This document shows positions 53,028 through 61,533 of a stretch of 64,000 bases of DNA, in pieces. The translations under genes were made by a program, and so were the position numbers. Numbering within the stretch: position 1 is the stretch's first letter; every line of letters starts with the position of its first letter. This DNA comes from Sutcliffiella tianshenii. Lineage in GTDB: Bacteria; Bacillota; Bacilli; Bacillales; Bacillaceae_I. The stretch covers positions 186,001-250,000 of the forward strand of contig NZ_JAFBED010000003.1 in the NCBI RefSeq assembly GCF_016908565.1, written 5' to 3'. The notes under the pieces were generated by a model. The model was not told where the DNA came from. It did not search any database and saw only the letters and a program-made list of their open reading frames with translations.

Positions 53028-53048
53028 TTCTGAAATTTAATTTCAGAA
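53028..53048. promoter_or_regulatory. 21-bp perfect palindrome, candidate MurR operator
   Basis: TTCTGAAATT, a central T, then AATTTCAGAA: perfect dyad symmetry. It lies 13 bp upstream of the -35 of the operon promoter. RpiR-family operators often have TGAAA/TTTCA half-sites. Its position upstream of the -35 would fit activation or a repression loop. Confidence 0.75.
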
Positions 53049-53082
53049 CAGGCATATTTCTTTTTGCATGTACATATGAAAA

Positions 53083-53105
53083 GGCCGTGATTTAGCACCA
53101 CGGCC
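53083..53105 (-). terminator. Terminator of the OsmC-family gene
   Basis: GGCCGTG...CACGGCC with TTTT following on the minus strand. Confidence 0.8.
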
Positions 53106-53119
53106 CCTATCTTGAAATT

Positions 53120-53506
53120 TTACTCCACAATTTCAAAAGTCTCTGTCACTTCAATGCTATCTTTCACGGATTGCACCATCGGACAATTCTTTTTCGCAAG
53201 CTCCACAGCCTGCTCGACCTTGTCATGTGCCAGATCCTTACCCTTGATCACATAATGGATCTGGATCTTCTCGATGCGGTTTGCTTCCTTTTCATTTCTC
53301 GTCACTTCAGCGGTGAGGGAAATATCCTCCACTAGCATGCGTTTCTTCTGTAGAATCGTGCGCAAAACGCCGCCGCTGCATACGGCAATGGAGGACACCA
53401 TCAATTGATACGGGCGGAATCCGTACTGCTCATTTCCCGATACGTGCAATTCCCCATATTCCAATTCGGTTGAAAACCCTACTTCTCTCATATTAAATTT
53501 CATCAT
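53120..53506 (-). CDS. OsmC family protein
   Basis: This 128-residue protein has the OsmC/Ohr fold: GFRPYQLMVSSIAVCSGGVLRTIL carries one conserved Cys (VCSGG) and KKNCPMVQSVKDSIEV the second. The two-Cys arrangement is that of peroxidase-active members; many simple OsmC proteins of Bacillus (YhfA-like) are uncharacterised. The start is the first of two adjacent ATGs, with AAAGGAG 8 nt upstream; an upstream frame of 26 residues has no binding site. It is divergent from the MFS gene. Confidence 0.88.
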   Translation of the reverse strand: MMKFNMREVGFSTELEYGELHVSGNEQYGFRPYQLMVSSIAVCSGGVLRTILQKKRMLVEDISLTAEVTRNEKEANRIEKIQIHYVIKGKDLAHDKVEQAVELAKKNCPMVQSVKDSIEVTETFEIVE

Positions 53507-53653
53507 GCTGTCATCTCCTTTTTCATTTACTTTAGCAGAATGGGAAAAGGTATCGCTACTAAAAAGTTCCTGGATTTTATACATTCCAATCCTTATCTGT
53601 TTTATGTATCATAGAGGATGTGTTTTAAAATTCATTATTTTGAGGTTAATGTC

Positions 53654-54823
53654 ATGAATCGTTTTCGTTTTTGGATATTGGTATCCATCGTAGCCATTTC
53701 CGGCTTCAGCCAAGGAATGCTCCTGCCGCTGATTGCCGTCATATTTGAAAATAGCGGGCTGTCTTCCTCCTTGAACGGATTGAATGCAACAGCCCTTTAT
53801 ATCGGGATATTGCTGGCATCCCCTTTTATGGAACAGCCACTCAGGAAGTATGGCTATAAACCGGTCATCCTGGTAGGGGGATTTCTCGTTGTCATCTCCC
53901 TTGCCCTGTTTCCATTATGGCAGACATTCTGGTTCTGGTTCTTCCTTCGCTTGCTGATCGGTATCGGGGACCACGCCTTACATTTTGCCACACAGACATG
54001 GATCACCTCCTTTTCACCAGAGGATAAACGCGGACGGAATATCTCATTATATGGCGTTTTCTTCGGGATCGGATTTGCCACCGGCCCTTTAATGACACCT
54101 CTAGTAGATATCAATCCGTCATTGCCTTTCATCGCTTCATCCCTTCTATGCCTGGTCGGATGGGTATTCCTGTTCTTCTTGAAAAATGAGCATCCTGAAC
54201 AGGAAATCGGAGTGAACTCCTTTTTTGAAACCGTCAAGCGTTTTAAAAAAGCCTGGAAGTACGCGTGGATCGCTTTCCTTCCACCGCTTGGATACGGATT
54301 CCTGGAATCCTCCTTGAATGGAAGCTTTCCTATATATGCTTTAAGGACCGGGATGGATTTGACGAATGTGTCCGTTTTACTTGCTTCCTTTGCCATCGGG
54401 GGAATCGTATTTCAGATTCCGCTTGGGGTCATGAGCGATAAATGGGGCCGGCGAAATGTCCTGCTCGTGATTTTATCGCTTGGATGCATCAGTTTTATTA
54501 CAGCAAGCTTTTTGGAGAATCACTTTATGGGACTAGCCTTATGCATCTTCATCGCGGGAATGCTGGTGGGATCCACCTTCTCGCTTGGCATCAGCTATAT
54601 GACCGATCTCATGCCGAAGAATCTTTTGCCGACCGGTAATCTGCTATGTGGCATCGCATTCAGTCTCGGCAGTCTTGGCGGTCCATTTTTCGGCGGCCTT
54701 TTCATTCAGTATTTTCAAGACATCAGCTTTTTCCACATCATCAGCTTCCTGCTGTTCATCATTTTCTTTTTGACGTTTTCTTATGGAAACAGGAGGAAGG
54801 TTGTGGTGGCGAAGCAACAGTGA
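53654..54823 (+). CDS. MFS transporter, 12 membrane segments
   Basis: This 389-residue protein has two six-helix halves. The MFS motif A is seen in the second half as GVMSDKWGRRNVL, and a degenerate form in the first (MEQPLRKYGYKPVIL). The DHALHFATQTWITSFSPEDKRGRN segment (residues ~107-130) is typical of Bacillus YfkF/YxlH-type permeases; B. subtilis has yfkF in the yfkE-yfkH interval, where this gene lies, but I cannot confirm orthology. Substrate unknown. The ATG at 53654 has GAGGT 7 nt upstream. Terminator at 54828. Confidence 0.85.
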   Translation: MNRFRFWILVSIVAISGFSQGMLLPLIAVIFENSGLSSSLNGLNATALYIGILLASPFMEQPLRKYGYKPVILVGGFLVVISLALFPLWQTFWFWFFLRLLIGIGDHALHFATQTWITSFSPEDKRGRNISLYGVFFGIGFATGPLMTPLVDINPSLPFIASSLLCLVGWVFLFFLKNEHPEQEIGVNSFFETVKRFKKAWKYAWIAFLPPLGYGFLESSLNGSFPIYALRTGMDLTNVSVLLASFAIGGIVFQIPLGVMSDKWGRRNVLLVILSLGCISFITASFLENHFMGLALCIFIAGMLVGSTFSLGISYMTDLMPKNLLPTGNLLCGIAFSLGSLGGPFFGGLFIQYFQDISFFHIISFLLFIIFFLTFSYGNRRKVVVAKQQ

Positions 54824-54827
54824 AATT

Positions 54828-54869
54828 AAAACAGACAAGCCCATTAGATGGAGGGGCTTGTCTGTTTTT
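54828..54869 (+). terminator. Terminator of the MFS gene
   Basis: AAACAGACAAGCCC pairs with GGGCTTGTCTGTTT, followed by TTTG. It directly precedes the 53-bp array. Confidence 0.85.
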
Positions 54870-54954
54870 GTTTTTGGGGGATTGGGGGCTGTGATGTAGT
54901 AGAATCGATGGAGGTCGTGGTTTCATTACCCGTTTTGGGACCGCCATTTACCTG

Positions 54955-55450
54955 ATTGCCTCTCCTAAAGGGATTCCATTGACTGAAGGTATCATTCTTG
55001 CCTTTTGATTCCCTCTCTTGAATGGATTCCATTGACCGAAGGCATCATTCTTGCCTTTTGATTCCCTTTCTCGAATGGATTCCATTGACTGAAGGCATCT
55101 TTCTAGTCTTTTGATTCCCTCTCTCGAATGGATTCCATTGACTGAAGGCATCATTCTAGCCTTTTGATTCCCTCTCTCGAATGGATTTCATTGAGTGAAG
55201 GTATCATTCTACCCTTTTGATTCCCTCTCTCGAATGGATTTCATTAAGTGAAGGTACCATTCTACCCTTTTGATTCCCTCTCTCGAATGGATTTCAATGA
55301 CTGAAGGTATCATTCTAGCCTTTTGATTCCCTCTCCCGGATGGATTTCATTGAGTGAAGGTATCATTCTAGTCTTTTGATTCCCTCTCTCGAATGGATTT
55401 CATTGAGTGAAGGTATCATTCACCATTCAAAAGCGTTGATTCCCTCTCGG
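54955..55450. repeat. 53-bp-period tandem array (9 units), variant C
   Basis: The anchor GAAGG(T/C)AT starts at 54985, 55038, 55091, 55144, 55197, 55250, 55303, 55356 and 55409: nine units at exactly 53 bp. Each unit has GAAGGTATCATTCTA-CCC, then TTTTGATTCCCTC, then a variable CTCGAATGGATTTCATTGA-type linker. The core differs from the 38.7-kb array by about one base in 26; the linker is unrelated. The array lies between the MFS terminator and the promoter of a 49-aa gene. The rest of 54870-55658 holds no gene. Confidence 0.93.
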
Positions 55451-55658
55451 ATTTCAGTAAATCATGGTCTCAATCCCCCAACGCAAATCCAAAACAAAAC
55501 AACACCAGGTCACCAACCTCTCCCCCTACCATACCTAATTCCATCTAAAAAATTCGGGCGCAAAAAACTTTCAAAAAGTTGTTCCAATTTTAAATATTCT
55601 GTTATATAATAATACAAACACATACTTACTGTACTAATACAAAGGAGGAGAAAGAATC

Positions 55659-55808
55659 ATGAGCAGACAGGAACGGAAAAACATGATTAGGTTTATCGAG
55701 GTTATGAAGAAGGCGGATCGCGATTCCCTGGTTTATATGACGGATGCAGACATCGAGCACTTATACAATCATGTTTATCAGCAAATGGTTATCCAGGAAG
55801 GCCTTTAA
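55659..55808 (+). CDS. BH0509 family small protein, 49 aa
   Basis: The product begins MSRQERKNMIRFIEVMKKAD and continues with a TDADIEHLYNHVYQQM segment. This matches my memory of the BH0509 family of tiny Bacillaceae proteins of unknown function. AAAGGAGGAG precedes the ATG with good spacing, and a TATAAT box lies about 45 bp upstream. It is mainly two short helices. A related-looking C-terminal half occurs in the 54-aa protein at 62892. Confidence 0.8.
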   Translation: MSRQERKNMIRFIEVMKKADRDSLVYMTDADIEHLYNHVYQQMVIQEGL

Positions 55809-55833
55809 TACCAAGGCATCCCCCATATAAACG

Positions 55834-55875
55834 AAAAACTGCAGCTCACCTTCATCCGGTGGGCTGCAGTTTTTT
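55834..55875. terminator. Bidirectional terminator between BH0509 and EamA genes
   Basis: AAAACTGCAGC-TCACC pairs with GGTGG-GCTGCAGTTTT and has TTTTTT. It includes the last codons of the EamA gene. Confidence 0.85.
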
Positions 55876-56802
55876 CTCTTCTTTGTTATTTTCCTTTTGC
55901 CTGTTCACTATGATGATTCCCACTGTTACAAGCACCAGTCCGATCAATATCGTGTAATGCATCACTTCATCGAGGAGCATGGCTGACAATATGACACCGA
56001 AGACCGGGACCAAGAACAAGTACATGGAGACTTTTCCAACCTTATTATATTTCATGACATTGTTCCACAGTACAAATCCTGCTGCAGATAAAAAGGCCAG
56101 ATACAATAGAAGGAAGGTTGTATACCAATCAAAATCAAATGGGACGAATCCAGCCGACACGCCTCCTGCAATGATCAATCCGACTGAGCCGAACAGCATC
56201 TGATAGGCGGTCAGATAGGAAACGTCCATTTTCCCCGACCTTTCACGTGCCATGATGTTCCCGTAGGCGGAAGCCATCATCGCAATCAGGAGCAGGACCT
56301 CCCCGATCCCAAATTGAAAATCCCCTCCCACTTTGGGCAGATTCACTACAAGGACGCCGCCAAAACCAAGGGCGATCCCCATCCACTTACGAATCGTCAA
56401 TCCATCATCGGCATACAGGAAATGCGCAAATAGGATCTGAAAGAACGAAGCAGTCCCAGCAATTACCGCACCTTGCATCCCGGTGGAATAGCTTAGCCCG
56501 ATATAGAAAAGGAGATACTGAAGAAAGGTTTGGACAAACCCAAGTTGAAATAATGGCACCAAGGTTTCTTTCCTTAGTTTTAATGATTGCTTAAAAAGGG
56601 TAAAAAATAGAAAGATCATGATTCCTGCCAGCAAAAAACGGTAGCCCGCAAAGAGCAGTTGCTTGTCATAATCGTCCGCCCCGATGTTTAATTCTGTATA
56701 GCTCAGCTTGATTGCAGGGAATGCGCTTCCCCATAAAAACGTTGCTATCAAAGCTGCTGTTATCACGCCAAATTTACTTTTGAAAAATTTCTCGGCTGTC
56801 AA
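55852..56802 (-). CDS. EamA/DMT family transporter
   Basis: This 316-residue protein has ten membrane helices in two EamA repeats (first: AALIATFLWGSAFPAIK to VLVVNLP; second: GIGEVLLLIAMMASAYGN to VTVGIIIVN). DMT proteins export or import metabolites such as amino acids or purines; the substrate is unknown. The start is taken as TTG 56802, with AAGGTG 8 nt upstream; a TTG 27 nt earlier has no binding site. The C-terminus is a short charged tail overlapping the shared terminator. Confidence 0.85.
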   Translation of the reverse strand: MTAEKFFKSKFGVITAALIATFLWGSAFPAIKLSYTELNIGADDYDKQLLFAGYRFLLAGIMIFLFFTLFKQSLKLRKETLVPLFQLGFVQTFLQYLLFYIGLSYSTGMQGAVIAGTASFFQILFAHFLYADDGLTIRKWMGIALGFGGVLVVNLPKVGGDFQFGIGEVLLLIAMMASAYGNIMARERSGKMDVSYLTAYQMLFGSVGLIIAGGVSAGFVPFDFDWYTTFLLLYLAFLSAAGFVLWNNVMKYNKVGKVSMYLFLVPVFGVILSAMLLDEVMHYTILIGLVLVTVGIIIVNRQKENNKEEKKLQPTG

Positions 56803-56929
56803 AGTGCCGTTCACCTTCTTTCTTTCCAAGCTACATTATACACAGATTTTCTTGAAGTTACATACTTTATATTCCGTCGAAAAATAATACTAGCCAAAAC
56901 AGCGGAAATAAACTATAATAAAAATTAAT

Positions 56930-56944
56930 TAATAATAAATATAA
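56930..56944. promoter_or_regulatory. Candidate PerR-type box before the P1B-4 ATPase gene
   Basis: TAATAATAAATATAA agrees with the PerR consensus (TTATAATNATTATAA) at about 12 of 14 positions on the minus strand. The region is very AT-rich, so chance matches are likely. Confidence 0.35.
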
Positions 56945-56989
56945 TTAACTGATAAATTAATATTTCTTTTTAAAAAGGGTAAAAACCTT

Positions 56990-57012
56990 GCTGCTATCAA
57001 CGAGATGGCAGC
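56990..57012 (+). promoter_or_regulatory. Leader hairpin before the P1B-4 ATPase gene
   Basis: GCTGCTATC-AACGA-GATGGCAGC, 9 bp with one G-T pair, followed by TTTCGTCATTTTT. It lies 61 bp before the start codon and could be an attenuator. Confidence 0.45.
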
Positions 57013-57072
57013 TTTCGTCATTTTTATGGAAGTAGTGATTCTGATTCTTTTTCTCAATTAGGAGGTATTGAT

Positions 57073-58995
57073 ATGACTGAACTAGCACAAAAACAACCAA
57101 GGAATCTGGAAAGCCCAAAAGAGACCAGCTTAGTATCGCTGATTAAAACACATATCGAACTGGTCTTTGCCATTTTTTCAGGAGTATTGATCTTCGCAGG
57201 CTGGCTCTTGCTGAAGTTTGATGAAACCACCATCGCCGCACCGATCTTCGTCCTCGCCTATTTGATCGGCGGTTATTTTAAAGCCAAAGAGGGGCTTGAG
57301 GATACGATAGCCGAAAAAGAGCTTAATGTGGAAATGCTCATGATCATTGCCGCAATCGGGGCTGCCATCATCGGCTATTGGATGGAGGGCGCCATATTGA
57401 TCTTCATTTTCGCGCTAAGCGGTGCCCTTGAAACGTACACGATGAACCGGAGCCAAAAGGAAATTTCGGCACTCATGGGAATCCAGCCTGAAGAAGCGGT
57501 TCGCATACAAGGAGACAACGAGGAACGCATCCACATTTCAAAGGTTGAGATCGGTGACCATCTGTTAGTCAAGCCTGGCGAACGCATCCCTTCCGACGGA
57601 AACATCGTCAAAGGGGAATCAGCCATTGATGAAGCAGCGATCACAGGCGAATCCATCCCGCTTGAAAAGCATATAGGTGACACCGTCTACGCCGGTACGA
57701 TGAACGTGAATGGCTCCATCGTGCTTGAGGTGACGAAGCCGGCAAGTGAAACCCTGTTTCAGAAAATCATCAACCTTGTCCAAAATGCACAAAGTGAAAA
57801 GTCCCCTTCCCAGCAGTTTATGGAGCGTTTTGAAGGTCCATATGTAAAAATCGTCCTGATTGTTGTGGGGCTGATGATGATACTGCCTCACTTCCTACTC
57901 GGATGGAGCTGGAATGAAACTTTCTACCGTGCCATGATATTACTTGTAGTTGCATCTCCTTGTGCGCTGGTTGCTTCCATCATGCCGGCTACCCTATCTG
58001 CCATCTCAAATGGTGCCAGAAAAGGGATCCTTTTCAAGGGTGGGGTCCACTTGGAGAACCTTTCCCACCTGAAGGCGATTGCGTTTGATAAAACTGGAAC
58101 GCTGACAAAAGGAAAGCCTGAAGTGACAGACGTACTGGTTCGAGAGGATATCGAAAAGAAGGACTTCCTCTTTTCTGTCGGGTCGATTGAAAGCTATTCC
58201 AATCACCCGCTGGCACAAGCCATCACCGCATACGCCAGAAAGAATAGCGAACAGCCATTGCAGCGTCCCGAGCAGCTCGATGATAAAGCTGGCTGGGGCG
58301 TGACCGGAACGATCGATCAGAAAAAGTGGATGGTCGGAAAGGCCGATTTTGTCGGGAAAGATGCCGCACTCTCCTTTTCAAATGGTGCTGCGGAAGCTCT
58401 CGCACGTGAAGGAAAAACAGTTGTATATGTGAAGGACGAAAATGGCATTGTCGGTTTGATCGCACTGAAGGATGTTATTCGAAAAGAAACTGTTGAAGCG
58501 ATTAAACGATTGCAGGCACTGGACGTCCAGGCGATCATGCTGACCGGTGACAGTCAAAGTACTGCAGAAGCGATCGCTGGTGAAGCTGCCATAGATCGAT
58601 TCATTGCCGAATGCCTGCCTGAAGAGAAGGTGGAATCGGTCAAAGAACTAAAAGATGAGTACAGTGCGGTTGCCATGGTCGGTGACGGGATCAACGATGC
58701 TCCTGCCCTCGCAACGGCCAATGTCGGCATCGCAATGGGAGAAGGAACGGATGTTGCGTTGGAAACCGCGGATGTCGTCCTCATGAAAAACGATTTGCTG
58801 AAAATTTCAGAAGCGATCGAGCTATCCAAGCGCATGAATAAGATAATCAAGCAGAACGTCATCTTTTCCATCACAGTCATCATGCTCTTGATCAGTTCCA
58901 ACTTCTTTCAAGTAATCGACTTGCCTTTCGGTGTGATTGGTCATGAAGGAAGCACTATTTTGGTGATATTAAATGGTTTGCGTTTATTAAGATAA
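57073..58995 (+). CDS. pfeT: P1B-4-type heavy-metal ATPase (PfeT/ZosA-like)
   Basis: This 640-residue P-type ATPase has the TGES loop (AAITGESIPLEK), the membrane metal motif S295-P296-C297, phosphorylation site D339 in DKTGTLT, nucleotide-site HP (SNHPLAQA) and hinge GDGINDAPA. SPC together with HEGST (H624) in the last helix defines subgroup P1B-4. In B. subtilis this is PfeT (formerly ZosA/YkvW), a PerR-regulated Fe2+ efflux pump first reported as a Zn2+ importer; other P1B-4 pumps move Co2+. No N-terminal metal-binding domain is present, which fits. AGGAGG lies 7-8 nt before the ATG. Confidence 0.88.
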   Translation: MTELAQKQPRNLESPKETSLVSLIKTHIELVFAIFSGVLIFAGWLLLKFDETTIAAPIFVLAYLIGGYFKAKEGLEDTIAEKELNVEMLMIIAAIGAAIIGYWMEGAILIFIFALSGALETYTMNRSQKEISALMGIQPEEAVRIQGDNEERIHISKVEIGDHLLVKPGERIPSDGNIVKGESAIDEAAITGESIPLEKHIGDTVYAGTMNVNGSIVLEVTKPASETLFQKIINLVQNAQSEKSPSQQFMERFEGPYVKIVLIVVGLMMILPHFLLGWSWNETFYRAMILLVVASPCALVASIMPATLSAISNGARKGILFKGGVHLENLSHLKAIAFDKTGTLTKGKPEVTDVLVREDIEKKDFLFSVGSIESYSNHPLAQAITAYARKNSEQPLQRPEQLDDKAGWGVTGTIDQKKWMVGKADFVGKDAALSFSNGAAEALAREGKTVVYVKDENGIVGLIALKDVIRKETVEAIKRLQALDVQAIMLTGDSQSTAEAIAGEAAIDRFIAECLPEEKVESVKELKDEYSAVAMVGDGINDAPALATANVGIAMGEGTDVALETADVVLMKNDLLKISEAIELSKRMNKIIKQNVIFSITVIMLLISSNFFQVIDLPFGVIGHEGSTILVILNGLRLLR

Positions 58996-58998
58996 AAG

Positions 58999-59038
58999 GA
59001 AAAGCAGTGGAATCCCGGTTTGGGTCCACTGCTTTTTT
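58999..59038 (+). terminator. Terminator of the P1B-4 ATPase gene
   Basis: AAAGCAGTGGA pairs with TCCACTGCTTT, followed by TTTT. Confidence 0.85.
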
Positions 59039-59067
59039 GTGAAAAGACCATTGATCATGCGGGTCGG

Positions 59068-59172
59068 TTAGTGATAACCGTTCTGCCCGTTCGCACTGCC
59101 TGAAGTCTTGTTCTTTGGCTTGTGCTTTGCGTTTTGTTTTGTACCGCCATCTTTTTTCGTGTGCTTGGTCAT
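59068..59172 (-). CDS. Very basic 34-aa protein, SASP-like
   Basis: The product MTKHTKKDGGTKQNAKHKPK plus a short KTSGSANGQNGYH tail is rich in Lys, Asn, Gly and His and has no hydrophobic core. It resembles the minor small acid-soluble spore proteins and other tiny spore proteins of Bacillus (SspP, SspN-like) in size and composition, but I cannot match it to one. GGAGGG lies 8 nt before the ATG. It is alone between the ATPase terminator and yfkH. Confidence 0.6.
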   Translation of the reverse strand: MTKHTKKDGGTKQNAKHKPKNKTSGSANGQNGYH

Positions 59173-59250
59173 GAAAAATCCCTCCAGATAAGTTGAAGTA
59201 TCTTTCATGATTAGAATCTCCACAATCCCGGCAAACTTCACTGGGAATTT

Positions 59251-60075
59251 TTACGAAACATAATTCTTGCCCGATTGCAGGACAATGGCATTTATTTCTC
59301 CTCCGATGATGATCATGAGGCCAGATAAATAAAACCAGACCAAAAGTACAATGATCCCTCCCAAGCTTCCATACATCGCTGTGTAGTTTCCGAAATTACT
59401 CACATAATATGAAAAAAGGGAAGAAACCGTTATCCAGCCCACCGTTGCAAAAAGCGATCCTGCAAGGATGTCCCGTATGCGGAGACGAATGTTCGGTGCG
59501 GCCAGGTACAGGCAGCTGAACACGAAAAACAGGATGACAAAGCTGACACCCCAGCGGATGGCATTCCAGATATCCAAAAATTCATCCGACAGGCCGTAGG
59601 AAGCGAAAATGAACAAGCCGATCTCCCTTCCGAAAACAGGCAGCAGCAGAGCCACGATAATGACAAAGACCATGGCAAGTGTAAGTAGGATCGCCACACC
59701 GCGAGCCATGAAAAAAGATCTGTTTTCATATACATCATAGGCGCGATTGAAAGCACGGACAATCGCATTGATCCCATTGGATGCAAACCAGATTGTCGCG
59801 ATGATACCAAAGGAAAGCAATTCGCCGCGCTGCTCACTTAATATCCTTAGTACATTGGTTTCGATGATATGCATCGTATCACCTGGTGCGTATTGTCTGA
59901 TCACACCCAGGACATCTTCCTGCGAAACAGGGACATAGGCAATCAAAGTAAGTAGAAAAATAAGAAAGGGAAACAAGGACAATAGGAAAAAGTATGCCAA
60001 CTCTGCGGCTCTTCCCAATACCTCATCGCGCTCAAAACGGTGCAATAGATGCTTAAAAAACATGATGATTTCCAT
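59251..60075 (-). CDS. yfkH: YihY/BrkB family membrane protein YfkH
   Basis: This 274-residue protein has six membrane helices of the YihY (formerly 'RNase BN') family: GRAAELAYFFLLSLFPFLIF near the N-terminus, WFASNGINAIVRAFNRAYD in the middle and YGSLGGIIVLLVWFYLSGLMI near the end. The function is unknown; it is not an RNase. The ATG at 60075 has GGAGG 7 nt upstream. Order and orientation yfkJ-yfkI-yfkH match B. subtilis. Confidence 0.9.
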   Translation of the reverse strand: MEIIMFFKHLLHRFERDEVLGRAAELAYFFLLSLFPFLIFLLTLIAYVPVSQEDVLGVIRQYAPGDTMHIIETNVLRILSEQRGELLSFGIIATIWFASNGINAIVRAFNRAYDVYENRSFFMARGVAILLTLAMVFVIIVALLLPVFGREIGLFIFASYGLSDEFLDIWNAIRWGVSFVILFFVFSCLYLAAPNIRLRIRDILAGSLFATVGWITVSSLFSYYVSNFGNYTAMYGSLGGIIVLLVWFYLSGLMIIIGGEINAIVLQSGKNYVS

Positions 60076-60144
60076 CCTTTTTCCTCCAGCACTTATCATT
60101 TACTCTTTATTCTATTGACGCCTATCCTGTTCTAGGACAAGTTT

Positions 60145-60486
60145 TTATTTCCCTTTATTGGTATCCAGATGTTTAGAAATGACTTCCTTTGTATCTTTTA
60201 CAATCTCCAATACTTGAGGAGTTGTTTCTTTCAACTGATTTACCTTTGTTCTTAAATATTCCAGGTCTTCTGTAACATCATCAACGGCAGTTTTCACTGA
60301 TTCAATCTGTTGACGGACAGAATCCGCTATCTCCTGAGGATGCTGGATGACATACTTTAATTTTCCACCAACCTGCTTGCCATTATGTATGAAATTCGTT
60401 CTTGTTTCTTTATCGAGTAATGAAATCGCAGCTCCGACTAATGCTCCAATCAGCATTCCTTCCACCATTTTATTTCTCTTCTCCAT
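60145..60486 (-). CDS. yfkI: YtxH-like protein YfkI
   Basis: This 113-residue protein starts with a glycine-zipper-like hydrophobic segment (MLIGALVGAAISLLD) and continues as a long coiled coil (VRQQIESVKTAVDDVTEDLEYLRTKVNQLKE, residues ~60-92). This is the YtxH-type arrangement. It lies 20 bp after yfkJ and 69 bp before yfkH on the same strand. AAAGGAG lies 8 nt before ATG 60486; a GTG 9 nt upstream is less likely. Confidence 0.85.
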   Translation of the reverse strand: MEKRNKMVEGMLIGALVGAAISLLDKETRTNFIHNGKQVGGKLKYVIQHPQEIADSVRQQIESVKTAVDDVTEDLEYLRTKVNQLKETTPQVLEIVKDTKEVISKHLDTNKGK

Positions 60487-60506
60487 TCTCTCCACTCCTT
60501 TTTCTA

Positions 60507-60974
60507 TTAAAAATTCTCTTCTTTGATCTTTTCAAGCAGGTTCTCGCAGCCTTCTGTGACCAATTGATATACCTCATCGAAGTTCCCCGTGAAATACGGG
60601 TCCGGCACGTCATTTATCTTGCTTGCCGGGACAAAATCCAAGAGCCTTCCGACATAGCCGGTTTTGTCATACCCAGCCATCTTCCTAAGATTCCCAAGAT
60701 TCTCTGAATCCATGGCAATGATATAATCATAATTCGACAAGTCCTCTTTCACAACCTGCCTTGCTTTCATTCCTTGATAGCTGATTTTTTTCTCATCCAA
60801 AAGCTTTCTTGTGCCTTCATGCGGAGGATGGCCGATATGCCAATCGCCCGTTCCTGCAGAATCGACCTCCACCCTGTCGCCGAGGCCATCTTTTTCCACG
60901 AGCTGCTTAAATACCGCTTCCGCCATCGGAGAACGGCAGATGTTACCGAGACAAACAAACAATACACGTACCAA
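60507..60974 (-). CDS. yfkJ: Low-molecular-weight protein-tyrosine phosphatase YfkJ
   Basis: This 155-residue phosphatase has the P-loop CLGNICRSP (nucleophile Cys, CX5RS) near residue 8 and the general-acid loop DPYFTG near 126. It dephosphorylates tyrosine in proteins; B. subtilis YfkJ contributes to ethanol-stress resistance. The start is a TTG with AAAGGGG 8 nt upstream. It heads the yfkJ-yfkI-yfkH operon. Confidence 0.95.
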   Translation of the reverse strand: MVRVLFVCLGNICRSPMAEAVFKQLVEKDGLGDRVEVDSAGTGDWHIGHPPHEGTRKLLDEKKISYQGMKARQVVKEDLSNYDYIIAMDSENLGNLRKMAGYDKTGYVGRLLDFVPASKINDVPDPYFTGNFDEVYQLVTEGCENLLEKIKEENF

Positions 60975-61162
60975 ATGCCTAACCCCTTTCCATTCATTCT
61001 TCTTTTCATTATATACATCTTTGACAGTTTCTTCGAATAATTCAGGGCTCTACCCCATTCCTATACTTTTGATATACCCTCTTCTACCGAGAATGGTACT
61101 TTTATTTTGATTTTCATGCTAAAATAAACAAAACTCAAGCTTGTTCGAAAGGAATGTTCCGA

Positions 61163-61390
61163 ATGAATCTAACAGAAAAGTCCACCGAAAACGTGGAATA
61201 TATGATCGAAGCAATCAAAGGCAAACTGAAAGTGCTGAACCTTGGCGCCATCAAGCCGTCCCATTTTGACGAAGAAATGTACGAAGAGCTAAAGGATATA
61301 TATGACCTAGTCATGAGAAAGCCTTCCTTCAGCCCAAATGAAATGCAGGCAATTGCCGAAGAGCTTGGAAATCTTCGCAAAAATAAATAA
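61163..61390 (+). CDS. yfkK: DUF1128 / UPF0435 protein YfkK
   Basis: This 75-residue helical protein ([57 protein letters not shown]) belongs to DUF1128, found only in Bacillales, function unknown. The second ATG at 61163 is used because AAAGGA lies 9 nt upstream; the first overlaps that site. It is divergent from yfkJ, as in B. subtilis. Confidence 0.9.
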   Translation: MNLTEKSTENVEYMIEAIKGKLKVLNLGAIKPSHFDEEMYEELKDIYDLVMRKPSFSPNEMQAIAEELGNLRKNK

Positions 61391-61401
61391 TGCAAGAAAG
61401 A

Positions 61402-61444
61402 GCCGTCCGAAAAGTCAACATATTGACTCATGGGCGGTTTTTTC
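61402..61444 (+). terminator. Terminator of yfkK
   Basis: GCCGTCC...GTCAA-CATA-TTGAC...GGGCGG nested stem followed by TTTTTTC. Confidence 0.7.
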
Positions 61445-61533
61445 TTTTTTCTGATTGTCATGGACAAACTTTTCACTCCGTAAGTAATGAACCTACCACC
61501 TCCTGCATATATGTTTACAGAGGAGGGATAGCG

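Noticed and set aside
54844-55154. Several minus-strand frames with repeated short blocks in the 55-kb array
   Set aside because: Artefacts of the tandem repeat; they overlap each other in several frames and lack start signals.
54955-55450. CRISPR array
   Set aside because: The 53-bp units are contiguous copies including the linker; there are no unique spacers and no cas genes nearby.
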